The notes beneath the pieces were generated by a model, which saw only the letters and a list, made by a program, of their open reading frames with translations, was not told the origin of the DNA and ran no database searches. Below, piece by piece: positions 42,391 through 51,337 of a stretch of 64,000 bases of DNA (its first letter is position 1; every line of letters begins with the position of its first letter). Source of the stretch: Streptomyces sp. NBC_00259. Its GTDB lineage: Bacteria; Actinomycetota; Actinomycetes; Streptomycetales; Streptomycetaceae. The position numbers were made by a program, and so were the translations under genes. The stretch is taken from the NCBI RefSeq assembly GCF_036181745.1, contig NZ_CP108080.1, positions 6,947,501-7,011,500 of the forward strand, in the 5' to 3' direction.

Positions 42391-43302
42391 ATGAGCAGGC
42401 CGCAGGAAGCCGGATCCGCGCCGCAGGACCCCGTACCGCCTCCGCCGGGCGGTGTGCTGTGGAGCCTCGCGGGCGACATCCGGGGGCTGCTGATGCTGCC
42501 CGCCGCCCTCACGATGCAGGTCGCGCATCCCGCCGTCGGCGCCGGGGTCGACGAGCACTCCGTCTTCCGCACCGACCCCTGGGGCCGTGGCGAACGCTCC
42601 CTGCGCTCGCTGCAGCTGTGGGTGTACGGCGGGGAGGCCGCGGCCGAGGAGGGCCGCCGGCTGCGCAGGCTGCACCGAACGATCCAGGGCACCGACACCC
42701 GGGGCCGCCGCTACCACGCGCTCACCCCCGAGTACTACGCGTGGGTCCACGCCACCGGCTTTCCCGTCTACCGGCACGCCGCCCGCTATCTGTACCGCCC
42801 GTTCACCGAGGCGCAGGAGCGCAGGCTGTACGCGGAGTGGCTGCGGGTCGGCCGGGTCCTCGGCATCCACGACCGCGACATGCCAGGGACCGTCGAGGAG
42901 TTCTGGCCGTACTACCGCAAGGTCCTCGCCGACGAGCTGGAGCCCACGGCCGTCGTCCAGGACCTCACCGCGACCGACCGCGACGTCCCGCCGCCGGACC
43001 GAGGACCCCTGCCGCTCAGGCTGCTGCTCCGTGTCCTCTGGCCGGTGATCCTGCCGAGGTTCCTCCGCATCCGGCGCTTCCTCACCATCGGCCTGATGCC
43101 GCCCGAGGCGCGCGAGGCCATCGGGCTGCCCTGGACGGCCGGGCAGGAACGACGGCTCAGGCGCCTCGGCCGCGTCGTACGGGTCGTGGTCCCCGTCCTC
43201 CCCGAACGCCTGCGCTACCTGCCCCTGGCCCGTGCGGCCCGGCGGGCCCGCCGAGCCGCACCGGTCATGCCGAAGCCCGGCGCACCAGGGTCGTCGGAGT
43301 GA
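42391..43302 (+). CDS. MpaB/DUF2236 family oxygenase
   Basis: 303 residues from ATG 42391 (GGGAG 7 nt upstream; ATG 42340 also in frame). Features of the MpaB/Lcp-related family: LLMLPAALTMQVAHPAVGAGVDEHSVFRTDPWGRGERSL (by position about 30-68), HALTPEYYAWVHATGF with the conserved His, and YAEWLRVGRVLGI. Members studied are haem-binding oxygenases (MpaB cleaves a terpenoid chain; latex-clearing protein). The substrate here is unknown. Its 3' end overlaps the LacI gene on the other strand by 38 bp. Confidence 0.85.
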   Translation: MSRPQEAGSAPQDPVPPPPGGVLWSLAGDIRGLLMLPAALTMQVAHPAVGAGVDEHSVFRTDPWGRGERSLRSLQLWVYGGEAAAEEGRRLRRLHRTIQGTDTRGRRYHALTPEYYAWVHATGFPVYRHAARYLYRPFTEAQERRLYAEWLRVGRVLGIHDRDMPGTVEEFWPYYRKVLADELEPTAVVQDLTATDRDVPPPDRGPLPLRLLLRVLWPVILPRFLRIRRFLTIGLMPPEAREAIGLPWTAGQERRLRRLGRVVRVVVPVLPERLRYLPLARAARRARRAAPVMPKPGAPGSSE

Positions 43303-44338
43303 TCACCGAGGCCGGCGTCCCGGCCTCCGGGTCGCTCCCGTTCAGCAGGCGCATCAACAGACGCACCATCAGCCGTCCGTTGCCCTCGATGTCCTGACGG
43401 ACCGTCGTGAGCGGTGGGTCCGTGGCCTCGGCGATCGACGTCATGTCGTCGAAGCCGACCAGGGCGATGTCGTGCGGCACCCGCAGACCGCGCCCGTGCA
43501 GGACCCGCAGCGCCCCCGTGGCCATCAGATCGTTCGAGACGAACACCGCGTCGGGGGCGGCCGGGCCCCGGTCGAGCAGTTCGGCCATCGCCCGCGCCCC
43601 GCTCTCCACCGTGAAGTCGCCCTGGGCCGTCAACTCCGGCCCCGCCCCGGGCAGTACGTCCCGGTAGCCGTCGAGCCGGTCCAGCGCCGAGGTCTGGTCG
43701 CGCGGCCCCGCTATGTGGGCGATCCGGGTACGGCCGAGGCCGACGAGATGACGTACCGCCTCGCGGGCGCCGCCGCGGTTGTCGCAGTCGACGTACGGCA
43801 CCGCGTACTCGGAGCCGGCACCCGGCCCGCCGGGCCTGCCTCCGAACACCACGGGCACCCCCGACTCCGTCACCACGGACGGCAGTTCGTCGCTGTCGTG
43901 GAGGGAGAAGGCGAGCGCGCCGTCGACATGGCCGCCGCCGAGGTAGCGGGCGATCCGGTCGTGGTCGTCGGGGCCCTCGACCCACAGCAGCACCAACTGG
44001 GAGTCGTGGACGACCAGCTCACGGCTGATGCCGCGCACCTGACGCTCGAAGAACGGGTCGGAGAAGACCCGGAACTCCGGCTCGGCGATGATCACGGCCA
44101 CCGCGCCGCTGCGCCGGGTGACCAGGCTCCGCGCCGCCTGGTTGGGTACGTATCCCAGCTCCGCCACCGCCGCCCGCACCCGGTCCGCCAGCGGGGCGCG
44201 GACCCCGGCCCCGCCGTTGACGACCCGGGACACCGTGGCCCGGGAGACCCCGGCCCGTGCGGCGACGGCTTCCAGGGTCGGCCTGGGGGATGTCGCCCTG
44301 GGGGATGTGGCCCTGGCCCCACTGCTCCGATCGGGCAC
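43265..44338 (-). CDS. LacI family transcriptional regulator
   Basis: 357 residues from a GTG at 44338 with GGAG 7 nt upstream; ATG 44383 is in frame but lacks a ribosome site. HTH: TLEAVAARAGVSRATVSRVVNGGAGVRAPLADRVRAAVAELGYVPNQAARSL (by position about 21-72). Periplasmic-binding-like sensor domain follows (VAVIIAEPEFRVFSDPFF, DAVFVSNDLMATGALRVL, VGFDDMTSIAEATDPPLTTVRQ). It normally represses a sugar operon, but no sugar transporter is adjacent, so the target is unknown. ATSPRATSPRP reflects a short internal DNA duplication before the HTH. Confidence 0.93.
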   Translation of the reverse strand: MPDRSSGARATSPRATSPRPTLEAVAARAGVSRATVSRVVNGGAGVRAPLADRVRAAVAELGYVPNQAARSLVTRRSGAVAVIIAEPEFRVFSDPFFERQVRGISRELVVHDSQLVLLWVEGPDDHDRIARYLGGGHVDGALAFSLHDSDELPSVVTESGVPVVFGGRPGGPGAGSEYAVPYVDCDNRGGAREAVRHLVGLGRTRIAHIAGPRDQTSALDRLDGYRDVLPGAGPELTAQGDFTVESGARAMAELLDRGPAAPDAVFVSNDLMATGALRVLHGRGLRVPHDIALVGFDDMTSIAEATDPPLTTVRQDIEGNGRLMVRLLMRLLNGSDPEAGTPASVITPTTLVRRASA

Positions 44339-44403
44339 GGGATGCTCCTCACCGGCGGTGTCCGTACGGGGGACACGGGTCATGAGGGGCCAGGGTAACC
44401 GCA

Positions 44404-44436
44404 GGCGCCGCCGCCCAGGAGTGGCGCGGCGGCGCC
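44404..44436 (-). terminator. 11-bp perfect hairpin after the M1 peptidase gene
   Basis: GGCGCCGCCGC (44404-44414) pairs with GCGGCGGCGCC (44426-44436), loop 11 nt, 13 bp past the peptidase stop and before the LacI gene on the same strand. Confidence 0.8.
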
Positions 44437-44448
44437 GGGAGCCACAGG

Positions 44449-45978
44449 TCAGTGACCGTGCGAGCGGTGGTGGTCGTGACCGTGGTCGTGCACGGAGTTC
44501 GTCGCGGCGATCTTCCGGTACGACGTGGGCTGCGCGGGCCGGACACCGGTGCGCGCGGCCGCGGCCGCTCCGGCCGGTGCCGCTGCCGCCCCGGCCGGCT
44601 TCGAGGGCTCGTACAACCAGGTGTCGAAGAGCTCCGCGAGCGGCTTGCCGGAGACCTTCTCCGCGTACGTCACGAAGTCCCCGACGTTCGCGTTGCCGTG
44701 GGCGTGCACGGTCGGCCAGCCCTTGAGGATCGCGAAGAAGTCCTCGTCGCCGACCTCGTTGCGCAGCGCCTGGAGGGCGAGCGCACCACGGTCGTACACG
44801 GCGATGTCGAACTGCTTGTCCGGGCCCGGGTCGCCCGGCTTCACCGTCCAGAACGGATCGTCGGCCGGGTGCAGGGCGTAGATGTAGTCGGCCAGCTCCT
44901 GTGCCGTGCCCTCGCCCTCCTTCTCCGACCACAGCCACTGGCTGTAGCGGGCGAAGCCCTCGTTGACCCAGATGTCCTTCCAGCCCTTCACGGAGACGCT
45001 GTCCCCGTACCACTGGTGGGCCAGCTCATGGACGACCACCGAGACGTTCGCCCCGTTCGCGAACTGCCGCGGGCTGTAGAACGGGCGGGTCTGCGTCTCC
45101 AGGGCGTAGCCGCTGGTGACATTCGGGACGTAGCCGCCGAGCGCGTTGAACGGGTACGGGCCGAACACCTCCTCCAGCCACTCGGCGACCTCGGTCGTCC
45201 GCTCGACGCTCGCGCGCGCCGCGCCCGCGTGGTCGCCGAGATCCCTGCTGTACGCGTTGAGGACGGGCAGGCCCTTCGCGGTCTTGTCGGTCGTGATGTC
45301 GAACTTGCCGACCGCGAGCGTGGTGAGGTACGACGCCTGCGGCTTGTTCGACCGCCAGTTGAAGCGGGTCCAGCCGAGCCGTGACGACTGCGACTGCAGC
45401 ACACCGTTGCTGATGGCCTGGGTGCCGTCCGGCACGGACACGGAGACGTCGTACGTCGCCTTGTCCAGCGGATGGTCGTTGGAGGGGAACCACCACACGG
45501 CCGAGTCCGGTTCCTGCGCGGCGACACCGCCGTCCGGGGTGCGGTGCCAGGCGGTCCAGCCGCCGATCTTCAGCTCGGAGGGCTTCCCGGCGTACCGGAC
45601 GACCACCGAGACCGACCGGCCCTTCTCCAGCGGCGTCGCCGGGGTGATCTCCAGTTCCCGGTCGCCGCTCTTCGCGAACGCCGCCTTCCTGCCGTTGACC
45701 CGCACCTCACCGACCGCCAGGCCGAAATCGAGGTTGAAACGGGAGAGGTTCTGCTTGGTGGTGGCGACGATCGTCGCCGTGCCCTCCAGCAGATCGGTCG
45801 CCGGCTGGTATTTCAGTCTGAGGTCGTAATGCGCAACGTCATAGCCGCCGTTTCCGCTGGCCGGGTAGTAGGGGTCGCCAATTCCCGGGGCCCCGGCGGC
45901 GAAGTCCGCGGCCGATGCCGGGATCGCCAGCACGAGCGAAGCCGCAAGCGCACTCGGAACGAGGATTCTGCGGTGCAC
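44449..45978 (-). CDS. Secreted M1-family zinc aminopeptidase
   Basis: 509 residues from a GTG at 45978 (TTGGAG 5 nt upstream). Signal peptide about 1-25 (RRILVPSALAASLVLAIPASA). Zinc site VVHELAHQWYGDSVSVKGWKDIWVNEGFARY (by position about 325-355): HExxH plus downstream Glu. The N-terminal beta domain and GGYVPNVTSGYALETQ substrate region fit M1; the protein is shorter than full aminopeptidase N. The C-terminus is His-rich (HDHGHDHHRSHGH) after an Ala/Pro linker, possibly a metal-scavenging tail. It trims peptides outside the cell; divergent from the S15-M14 peptidase operon. Confidence 0.93.
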   Translation of the reverse strand: MHRRILVPSALAASLVLAIPASAADFAAGAPGIGDPYYPASGNGGYDVAHYDLRLKYQPATDLLEGTATIVATTKQNLSRFNLDFGLAVGEVRVNGRKAAFAKSGDRELEITPATPLEKGRSVSVVVRYAGKPSELKIGGWTAWHRTPDGGVAAQEPDSAVWWFPSNDHPLDKATYDVSVSVPDGTQAISNGVLQSQSSRLGWTRFNWRSNKPQASYLTTLAVGKFDITTDKTAKGLPVLNAYSRDLGDHAGAARASVERTTEVAEWLEEVFGPYPFNALGGYVPNVTSGYALETQTRPFYSPRQFANGANVSVVVHELAHQWYGDSVSVKGWKDIWVNEGFARYSQWLWSEKEGEGTAQELADYIYALHPADDPFWTVKPGDPGPDKQFDIAVYDRGALALQALRNEVGDEDFFAILKGWPTVHAHGNANVGDFVTYAEKVSGKPLAELFDTWLYEPSKPAGAAAAPAGAAAAARTGVRPAQPTSYRKIAATNSVHDHGHDHHRSHGH

Positions 45979-46178
45979 GAATGCTCCAAGAAGTCGGGGA
46001 GGATGATCTCTTCGGACCCTATTCACGCGTCCGGCGCTCCGTCATGTCCATGGCCCCTGCTGTCATGCGATCGCCATTCGGCCGACATGATGCACGCCGT
46101 CCCATCCGTCGCTCCTGTCCTCACGTGGCCCACTACTGCCCTCTGTTGCACCGGAGTTGACCGGAGTACCGTCCGCCC

Positions 46179-48155
46179 ATGCCGATACGTGTGCAACGCA
46201 TCCGACTTGCCGGCAGAACGATCGCCGTCGCGGCCACGACCGCCCTGATCACCCTTCTCGTCCCGCCGGGCAGCGCACAGAGCGCCGCGCCCCGGGAGAG
46301 CAGACCCGTCTACTCCTACGACGACGCGATCCGTGAATCCGTATGGGTCGACACCACGCTCGACGGTGACGGGGACGGCAGAACGGACCGTGTCGCCGTC
46401 GACATCGTCCGACCGCGAGAACCTGGGCAACATGGCCGGAAAATACCGGTCATCATGGATGCCAGCCCGTATTACTCCTGCTGCGGGCGCGGCAACGAAA
46501 GCCAGAAGAAGACGTACGACGCGAACGGGAACCCGGTGCAGTTCCCGCTCTACTACGACAACTACTTCGTTCCGCGCGGCTATGCCTTCGTCGCCGTCGA
46601 CCTCGCCGGGACCAATCGCTCCGACGGCTGTGTCGACGTCGGCGGACGCTCCGACATCCATTCCGCCAAGGCCGTCGTCGACTGGCTGAACGGCCGTGCC
46701 CGCGCCTACACCACGCGCACCGGCACCGAGCGCGCCGCGGCCCGCTGGACCACCGGCGACGTCGGCATGATCGGCAAGAGCTGGGACGGCACCATCGCCA
46801 ACGGTGTCGCCGCAACCGGGGTCGAGGGACTGAAGACCGTCGTCCCGATCGCGGCGATCTCCTCCTGGTACGACTACTACTTCGCCGAGGGGGCCCCGCT
46901 CTACGGCTCCGGTCCCGACTGGCTGTCCGACTACGTCAACAGCCCCGAGGCCCGCGCCCGCTGCCAGGCCGTGCAGCAGCGGCTCGTCGACGGGGCCCCG
47001 CGCACCGGGGACTGGACCCGGCTGTGGAGCGAACGCGACTACGTCCCCGACGCGTCCCGCGTTCGGGCCAGCGTCTTCGCCGTCCACGGCATGCAGGATC
47101 TCAACGTACGCACGAAGCACCTCGGCCAGTGGTGGGACGCCCTCGCCGCGAACGGTGTGGAACGCAAGGTCTGGCTGTCAGGGACCGGGCACGTCGACCC
47201 CTTCGACTTCCGCCGCGCGGACTGGGTCGCCACCCTGCACCGCTGGTTCGACCACTACCTCCTCGGCTACGACAACGGCGTCGACCGCGAACCCATGGCC
47301 GACATCGAACGCGCCCCGGGACGGTGGTCCACCGACCGGGTCTGGCCGCCCCGCTCCACCGCCACCACCACCGTCCGCCCCGCGGGCGGCGCCGTCCCCG
47401 GCGTCGGCACGCTCGGCCTGAAGCCGGCCAGGCCCGGCGCCACGGAGACCTTCACCGACGACCCGTCACTCGGCGAGAGCGACTGGGCCGCCGACATCGA
47501 CCGCGCCACGCCGGCCAAGGCCGGGTTCTCCACCCGGCCGCTCAGCCGCGCGCTGCGGCTGTCGGGCTCCTCCACGGTCACCGTCACCGCCACCCCGACG
47601 ACCACGAGCGCGCACTTGACGGCGGTCCTCGTCGACCTCGGACCCGACACCATCCGCGACTACGCCGCCGCCGGCGAAGGCATCACCACCCTCCCCGAAC
47701 GCACCTGCTGGGGCGCGAGCACCAGCGGTGACAGCTCCTGCTTCAAGGAGACCGCGGCACGCACCACCGCCGTCGAGTACACCGTGGTCAGCCGCGGCTG
47801 GGCCGATCTCGGCAACCACGCATCGGCGGGCAGCGGCCGCCCGCTCACGCCCGGCAGGCCGTACACCATCACCCTCGATCTGCACGCCACCGACCACGTC
47901 GTCCCGGCCGGGCATCGCCTCGCCCTCGTCATCGGCGGCACCGACAAGGACCTCATCGACCCGCCGGCCACCAGGCCGGGACTGAACCTCGATCTGTCCC
48001 GCACCGCCGCGCGGCTGCCCCTCGACGGCGGCGCCGGGGCGTTCCTGCGGGCCACCACGGGCACCGCCCCGTCGGTCGCGGCCCCGCGAGGTGCCCGGCT
48101 CGACGGCGTCGACGGACCACGTACCCTCCGACCCCTCCCGGGAGGCGGCAACTGA
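46179..48155 (+). CDS. Secreted Xaa-Pro dipeptidyl-peptidase (S15 family)
   Basis: 658 residues from ATG 46179; signal peptide about 1-36. S15/CocE-type alpha-beta hydrolase: PVIMDASPYYSCCG, GYAFVAVDLAGTNRSDGC, nucleophile Ser in MIGKSWDGTIANG, Asp in VHGMQDLNVRTKHL and His in GTGHVDPFDF. The C-terminal jelly-roll (about 400-650) is the usual PepX_C domain. It removes Xaa-Pro dipeptides from extracellular peptides. Its TGA overlaps the ATG of a carboxypeptidase gene (TGATG), so the two are made together. Confidence 0.93.
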   Translation: MPIRVQRIRLAGRTIAVAATTALITLLVPPGSAQSAAPRESRPVYSYDDAIRESVWVDTTLDGDGDGRTDRVAVDIVRPREPGQHGRKIPVIMDASPYYSCCGRGNESQKKTYDANGNPVQFPLYYDNYFVPRGYAFVAVDLAGTNRSDGCVDVGGRSDIHSAKAVVDWLNGRARAYTTRTGTERAAARWTTGDVGMIGKSWDGTIANGVAATGVEGLKTVVPIAAISSWYDYYFAEGAPLYGSGPDWLSDYVNSPEARARCQAVQQRLVDGAPRTGDWTRLWSERDYVPDASRVRASVFAVHGMQDLNVRTKHLGQWWDALAANGVERKVWLSGTGHVDPFDFRRADWVATLHRWFDHYLLGYDNGVDREPMADIERAPGRWSTDRVWPPRSTATTTVRPAGGAVPGVGTLGLKPARPGATETFTDDPSLGESDWAADIDRATPAKAGFSTRPLSRALRLSGSSTVTVTATPTTTSAHLTAVLVDLGPDTIRDYAAAGEGITTLPERTCWGASTSGDSSCFKETAARTTAVEYTVVSRGWADLGNHASAGSGRPLTPGRPYTITLDLHATDHVVPAGHRLALVIGGTDKDLIDPPATRPGLNLDLSRTAARLPLDGGAGAFLRATTGTAPSVAAPRGARLDGVDGPRTLRPLPGGGN

Positions 48156-49441
48156 TGCAACGCCGTATCCGCACCATCGTCGTGGCGGCCTGCGCGCTCG
48201 CGGCCGCCGCCGTGACCGCACCCGCCGGTCCGGCCGCCGCCGACGCCGGTCCTCCACGCACCGGATTCGAGACGTCCGGCGGGGCACGCTGGACCAGTCA
48301 GCCCGAGGAACAGTCGTTCCTCGCCGCCGTCGACCGGGCGAGCGACCGGACGTCGCTGCGCACCATCGGCACGACCGGGCAGGGCCGCCCGCTCCAGCTC
48401 GTCCGCATCGGCGGCGACCGGCCCACCGCGAACACCATGCTGCTGATCTGCAGTCAGCACGGCGACGAGCCGTCCGGCCGCGAGGCCTGCCTCACCACGG
48501 TCCGCGACCTCGCCCACGCCAGGGACGCCGCGACCCGCCGCTTCCTGGACCGTACGACCGTCCTGGTCATCCCGACCGCCAACCCCGACGGCCGCGCGGC
48601 CGACACCCGGGGCAACGCCGACGGCATCGACATCAACCGGGACCACATCGCCCTCAAGACCGCCGAGGGCCGCGCGACGGCCGCCGTCATCCGTGATCAA
48701 CGCCCCGACGTGATCTACGACTTGCACGAGTACGGCGCCACGCCCGGCTACTACGACAAGGAACTGCTCTCCCTCTGGCCGCGCAACCTCAACACCGACC
48801 CGAAGGTCCACGAGGAGGCGCACACCCTCTCCGAGACCTATGTGCGTCCTGCCGCCCACGAGGCCGGGTTCAGCAGCGGCATCTACGGCATCTGGACCGA
48901 CCCCGTCACCGGTGAACCCGTCAAGCAGGTCGCGGGCGACGGCCAGGAGCGCATCCTGCGCAACACCGCGGGCCTCAAGCACTCCGTAGGCCTGCTGGTC
49001 GAGACCCGCGTCGATCCCCTCACGGACGAGGAGAAGGCCGACCCGGCTCTCAACAACCGTCGCAGGGTCGCCACCCAACTCGCCTCTCTCGACGGCGCTT
49101 TCGACTTCGTCGACGAACGCAGGAGCAGGATCGAGGCCGCGACCACGCTCGCCCGTCTCAAGGGGTTCGCCGACCGCGGCCCGGTCTGGACCGGCGGCGC
49201 CGACAACGACCCGGCCACCCCCGAGGACACCCTCCAGGACCCGCCGTGCGGCTACCGCCTCACGGCCGCCCAGTACGCCGACGTGAAGGACGAACTCACC
49301 CTGCACGGCATCGTCTCGAAGCCACTGGGCGGCGGGGCGTACGTACCGCTGCGACAGTCCGGGCGGGCGCTCGTACCCCTGCTGCTCGACGAGCGTGCCG
49401 ATTACCACCTCACATCGGGACGGCCCGTGACCGCTTGTTGA
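48155..49441 (+). CDS. Secreted M14 zinc carboxypeptidase
   Basis: 428 residues; signal peptide about 1-31. Zinc ligands and specificity residues: CSQHGDEPSGREAC (HxxE), PTANPDGRAADTRGNADGIDINRDH (Asn-Arg), YDLHEYGATPGYY (third His) and catalytic Glu in LLVETRVDPL. It removes C-terminal residues. It is coupled to the preceding S15 peptidase and lies beside a divergent M1 aminopeptidase; the trio would degrade peptides from both ends and at proline. Ends with a Cys-terminal tail (RPVTAC). Confidence 0.92.
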   Translation: MQRRIRTIVVAACALAAAAVTAPAGPAAADAGPPRTGFETSGGARWTSQPEEQSFLAAVDRASDRTSLRTIGTTGQGRPLQLVRIGGDRPTANTMLLICSQHGDEPSGREACLTTVRDLAHARDAATRRFLDRTTVLVIPTANPDGRAADTRGNADGIDINRDHIALKTAEGRATAAVIRDQRPDVIYDLHEYGATPGYYDKELLSLWPRNLNTDPKVHEEAHTLSETYVRPAAHEAGFSSGIYGIWTDPVTGEPVKQVAGDGQERILRNTAGLKHSVGLLVETRVDPLTDEEKADPALNNRRRVATQLASLDGAFDFVDERRSRIEAATTLARLKGFADRGPVWTGGADNDPATPEDTLQDPPCGYRLTAAQYADVKDELTLHGIVSKPLGGGAYVPLRQSGRALVPLLLDERADYHLTSGRPVTAC

Positions 49442-49524
49442 TACGAGTGGACCTGCGGCACCTGTGGTAGGAGGGCTTACGGAGAGCGAATCCGGGCTCC
49501 GCAAGCCTGCGAAAGGTGGCTTCC

Positions 49525-51246
49525 GTGCCGCACGACGAGTCGCGTGACGAGTCGCATGACGAACAGCGAGAGGGCGACCGGGGAGGTCCGCCGGCGACGG
49601 CGGACCTCCCCGGCCCGTCCCGTGACACCCGGCACCGCGCCACCGACCGCGTGGTCTTCGGGGTCACCGCCGGCCTCACGGTCGCCTTCGTGGTCTGGGG
49701 CTCCCTCGCCACGGACTCCCTGGAGCGCATCTCCGGCAGCATGCTGTCCGGCCTCATCCACAACGGCGGCTGGGCGTTCGTCCTGGCCGCCTCCGGCTTC
49801 GTGATCTTCGCGCTGTGGCTCGCCATCAGCCGCTACGGCAGGATCCCGCTGGGCGGCGAGGACGAGGAACCCGAGTTCCGCACCGTCTCCTGGGTCGCGA
49901 TGATGTTCAGCGCGGGCATGGGCATCGGCCTGATGTTCTACGGCGTCAGCGAACCCCTCGCGCACTTCACCAAGCCGCCGCCCGGCACCGACCCGGCCGA
50001 CGCCGCGCAGGCCATGGAGACCGCCATGGCCACGACCCTCTTCCACTGGACCCTGCACCCGTGGGCGATCTACGCCGTGGTCGGACTGGCCATCGCGTAC
50101 AGCACCTTCCGGCGGCGACGCCGCCAGACCATCAGCGCCGTCTTCGAACCCCTCATCGGCAAGAAGCACGCGTACGGCACCGGCGGCCGGATCATCGACA
50201 TCCTCGCCATCTTCGCCACCCTGTTCGGGTCGGCCGCCTCCCTCGGACTCGGCGCCCTCCAGATCGGCAGCGGCGTCCGGGAACTGGGCTGGATGACCGG
50301 TGTCAGCACGGGACTCCTGGTCGCCATCATCGCCGTGCTGACGCTCGCGTTCGTCCTCTCGGCCGTCTCCGGCATCGAGAAGGGCATCCAGTGGCTGTCC
50401 AACACCAACATGGTGCTGGCGCTGATCCTCGTCCTGTTCGTCTTCATCGCCGGACCGACCATCATCGTGCTCGACCTGCTGCCGACCTCGATCGCGGGCT
50501 ACTTCGGCGATCTGCCGCAGCTCGCCGGGCGCACCGAGGCCTCGAGCGGCGCGGGGGTCGCCGACTGGCTGGGCACCTGGACGGTCTTCTACTGGGCCTG
50601 GTGGATCTCCTGGACGCCGTTCGTCGGCATGTTCATCGCCCGGATCAGCCGGGGACGGACGATCCGTCAGTTCGTCGGCGGAGTGATCCTCGTGCCGAGC
50701 ACGGTCAGCCTCTGCTGGTTCGCCGTCTTCGGCGGTACGGCGATGACCCTGCAGGACCGCGGCCGGCTCGGCGAGGAAGCGACGCCGGAGGGCCAGCTCT
50801 TCGCCGTGCTCCAGCAGTTCCCCCTCGCCACGGTGATGAGCCTCCTCGTCATGATCCTCGTCGGGATCTTCTTCGTCTCGGGCGCGGACGCCGCGTCCCT
50901 CGTCATGGGAACGCTCTCCCAGAAGGGCGCCCTGGAGCCCGGCCGGTTCGTCGTCGTCTTCTGGGGCGCCGTCACCGGCGCCGTCGCGGCGGTGATGCTC
51001 CTCATCGGCGGCGGCCAGGGCGACGCCCTCGCCGGCCTCCAGAACCTGACGATCCTGGTCGCCGCGCCGTTCGTCGTCGTGATGATCGGCATGTGCTTCG
51101 CCCTCATGCGCGACCTCCGCCACGACCCGATCATCGTCCGCGGCGAACGCGGCGAGGAGGCCGTCGAATCCGCCGTCATCGCCGGCCACGAGAAGTACGA
51201 CGGCGAGTTCGAACTCCGCATCGGGCCGACACCACCGGAGAAGTGA
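49525..51246 (+). CDS. BCCT family betaine/choline/carnitine transporter
   Basis: 573 residues from a GTG at 49525 (AAAGGTGG upstream; another GTG three codons earlier). Twelve membrane segments; the BCCT Trp/Gly signature FYWAWWISWTPFVGMFIARISRGRTIRQF and VAMMFSAGMGIGLMFYGVSEPL are clear. The charged N-terminus (about 1-40, DESRDESHDEQREGD) and short acidic C-terminus may be osmosensing tails. It takes up compatible solutes, usually with Na+. Single gene; no osmoregulatory partner is seen. Confidence 0.94.
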   Translation: MPHDESRDESHDEQREGDRGGPPATADLPGPSRDTRHRATDRVVFGVTAGLTVAFVVWGSLATDSLERISGSMLSGLIHNGGWAFVLAASGFVIFALWLAISRYGRIPLGGEDEEPEFRTVSWVAMMFSAGMGIGLMFYGVSEPLAHFTKPPPGTDPADAAQAMETAMATTLFHWTLHPWAIYAVVGLAIAYSTFRRRRRQTISAVFEPLIGKKHAYGTGGRIIDILAIFATLFGSAASLGLGALQIGSGVRELGWMTGVSTGLLVAIIAVLTLAFVLSAVSGIEKGIQWLSNTNMVLALILVLFVFIAGPTIIVLDLLPTSIAGYFGDLPQLAGRTEASSGAGVADWLGTWTVFYWAWWISWTPFVGMFIARISRGRTIRQFVGGVILVPSTVSLCWFAVFGGTAMTLQDRGRLGEEATPEGQLFAVLQQFPLATVMSLLVMILVGIFFVSGADAASLVMGTLSQKGALEPGRFVVVFWGAVTGAVAAVMLLIGGGQGDALAGLQNLTILVAAPFVVVMIGMCFALMRDLRHDPIIVRGERGEEAVESAVIAGHEKYDGEFELRIGPTPPEK

Positions 51247-51273
51247 GGCAGGGGGTTCCGGCCCGGACGGGCC

Positions 51274-51337
51274 TCAGCGGGCGAGGGCCGCGGCGGGCGA
51301 CGGCTTCAGCGGGTGAGGGCTTCAGCGGGCGAGGGCC
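51274..51337 (-). repeat. Short repeats anchored on the D-amino-acid oxidase stop codon
   Basis: TCAGCGGG(C/T)GAGGGC occurs at 51322 (containing the real stop), 51306 and 51274; the first two are adjacent 16-bp units, and the third carries a longer copy of the gene's last 24 bp. Confidence 0.88.

Noticed and set aside
41288..44398. Shared GGGTAACCGC near the sphingomyelinase promoter and upstream of the LacI gene, as a LacI operator
   Set aside because: A single 10-bp match without the usual central CG symmetry; chance is likely in this composition.
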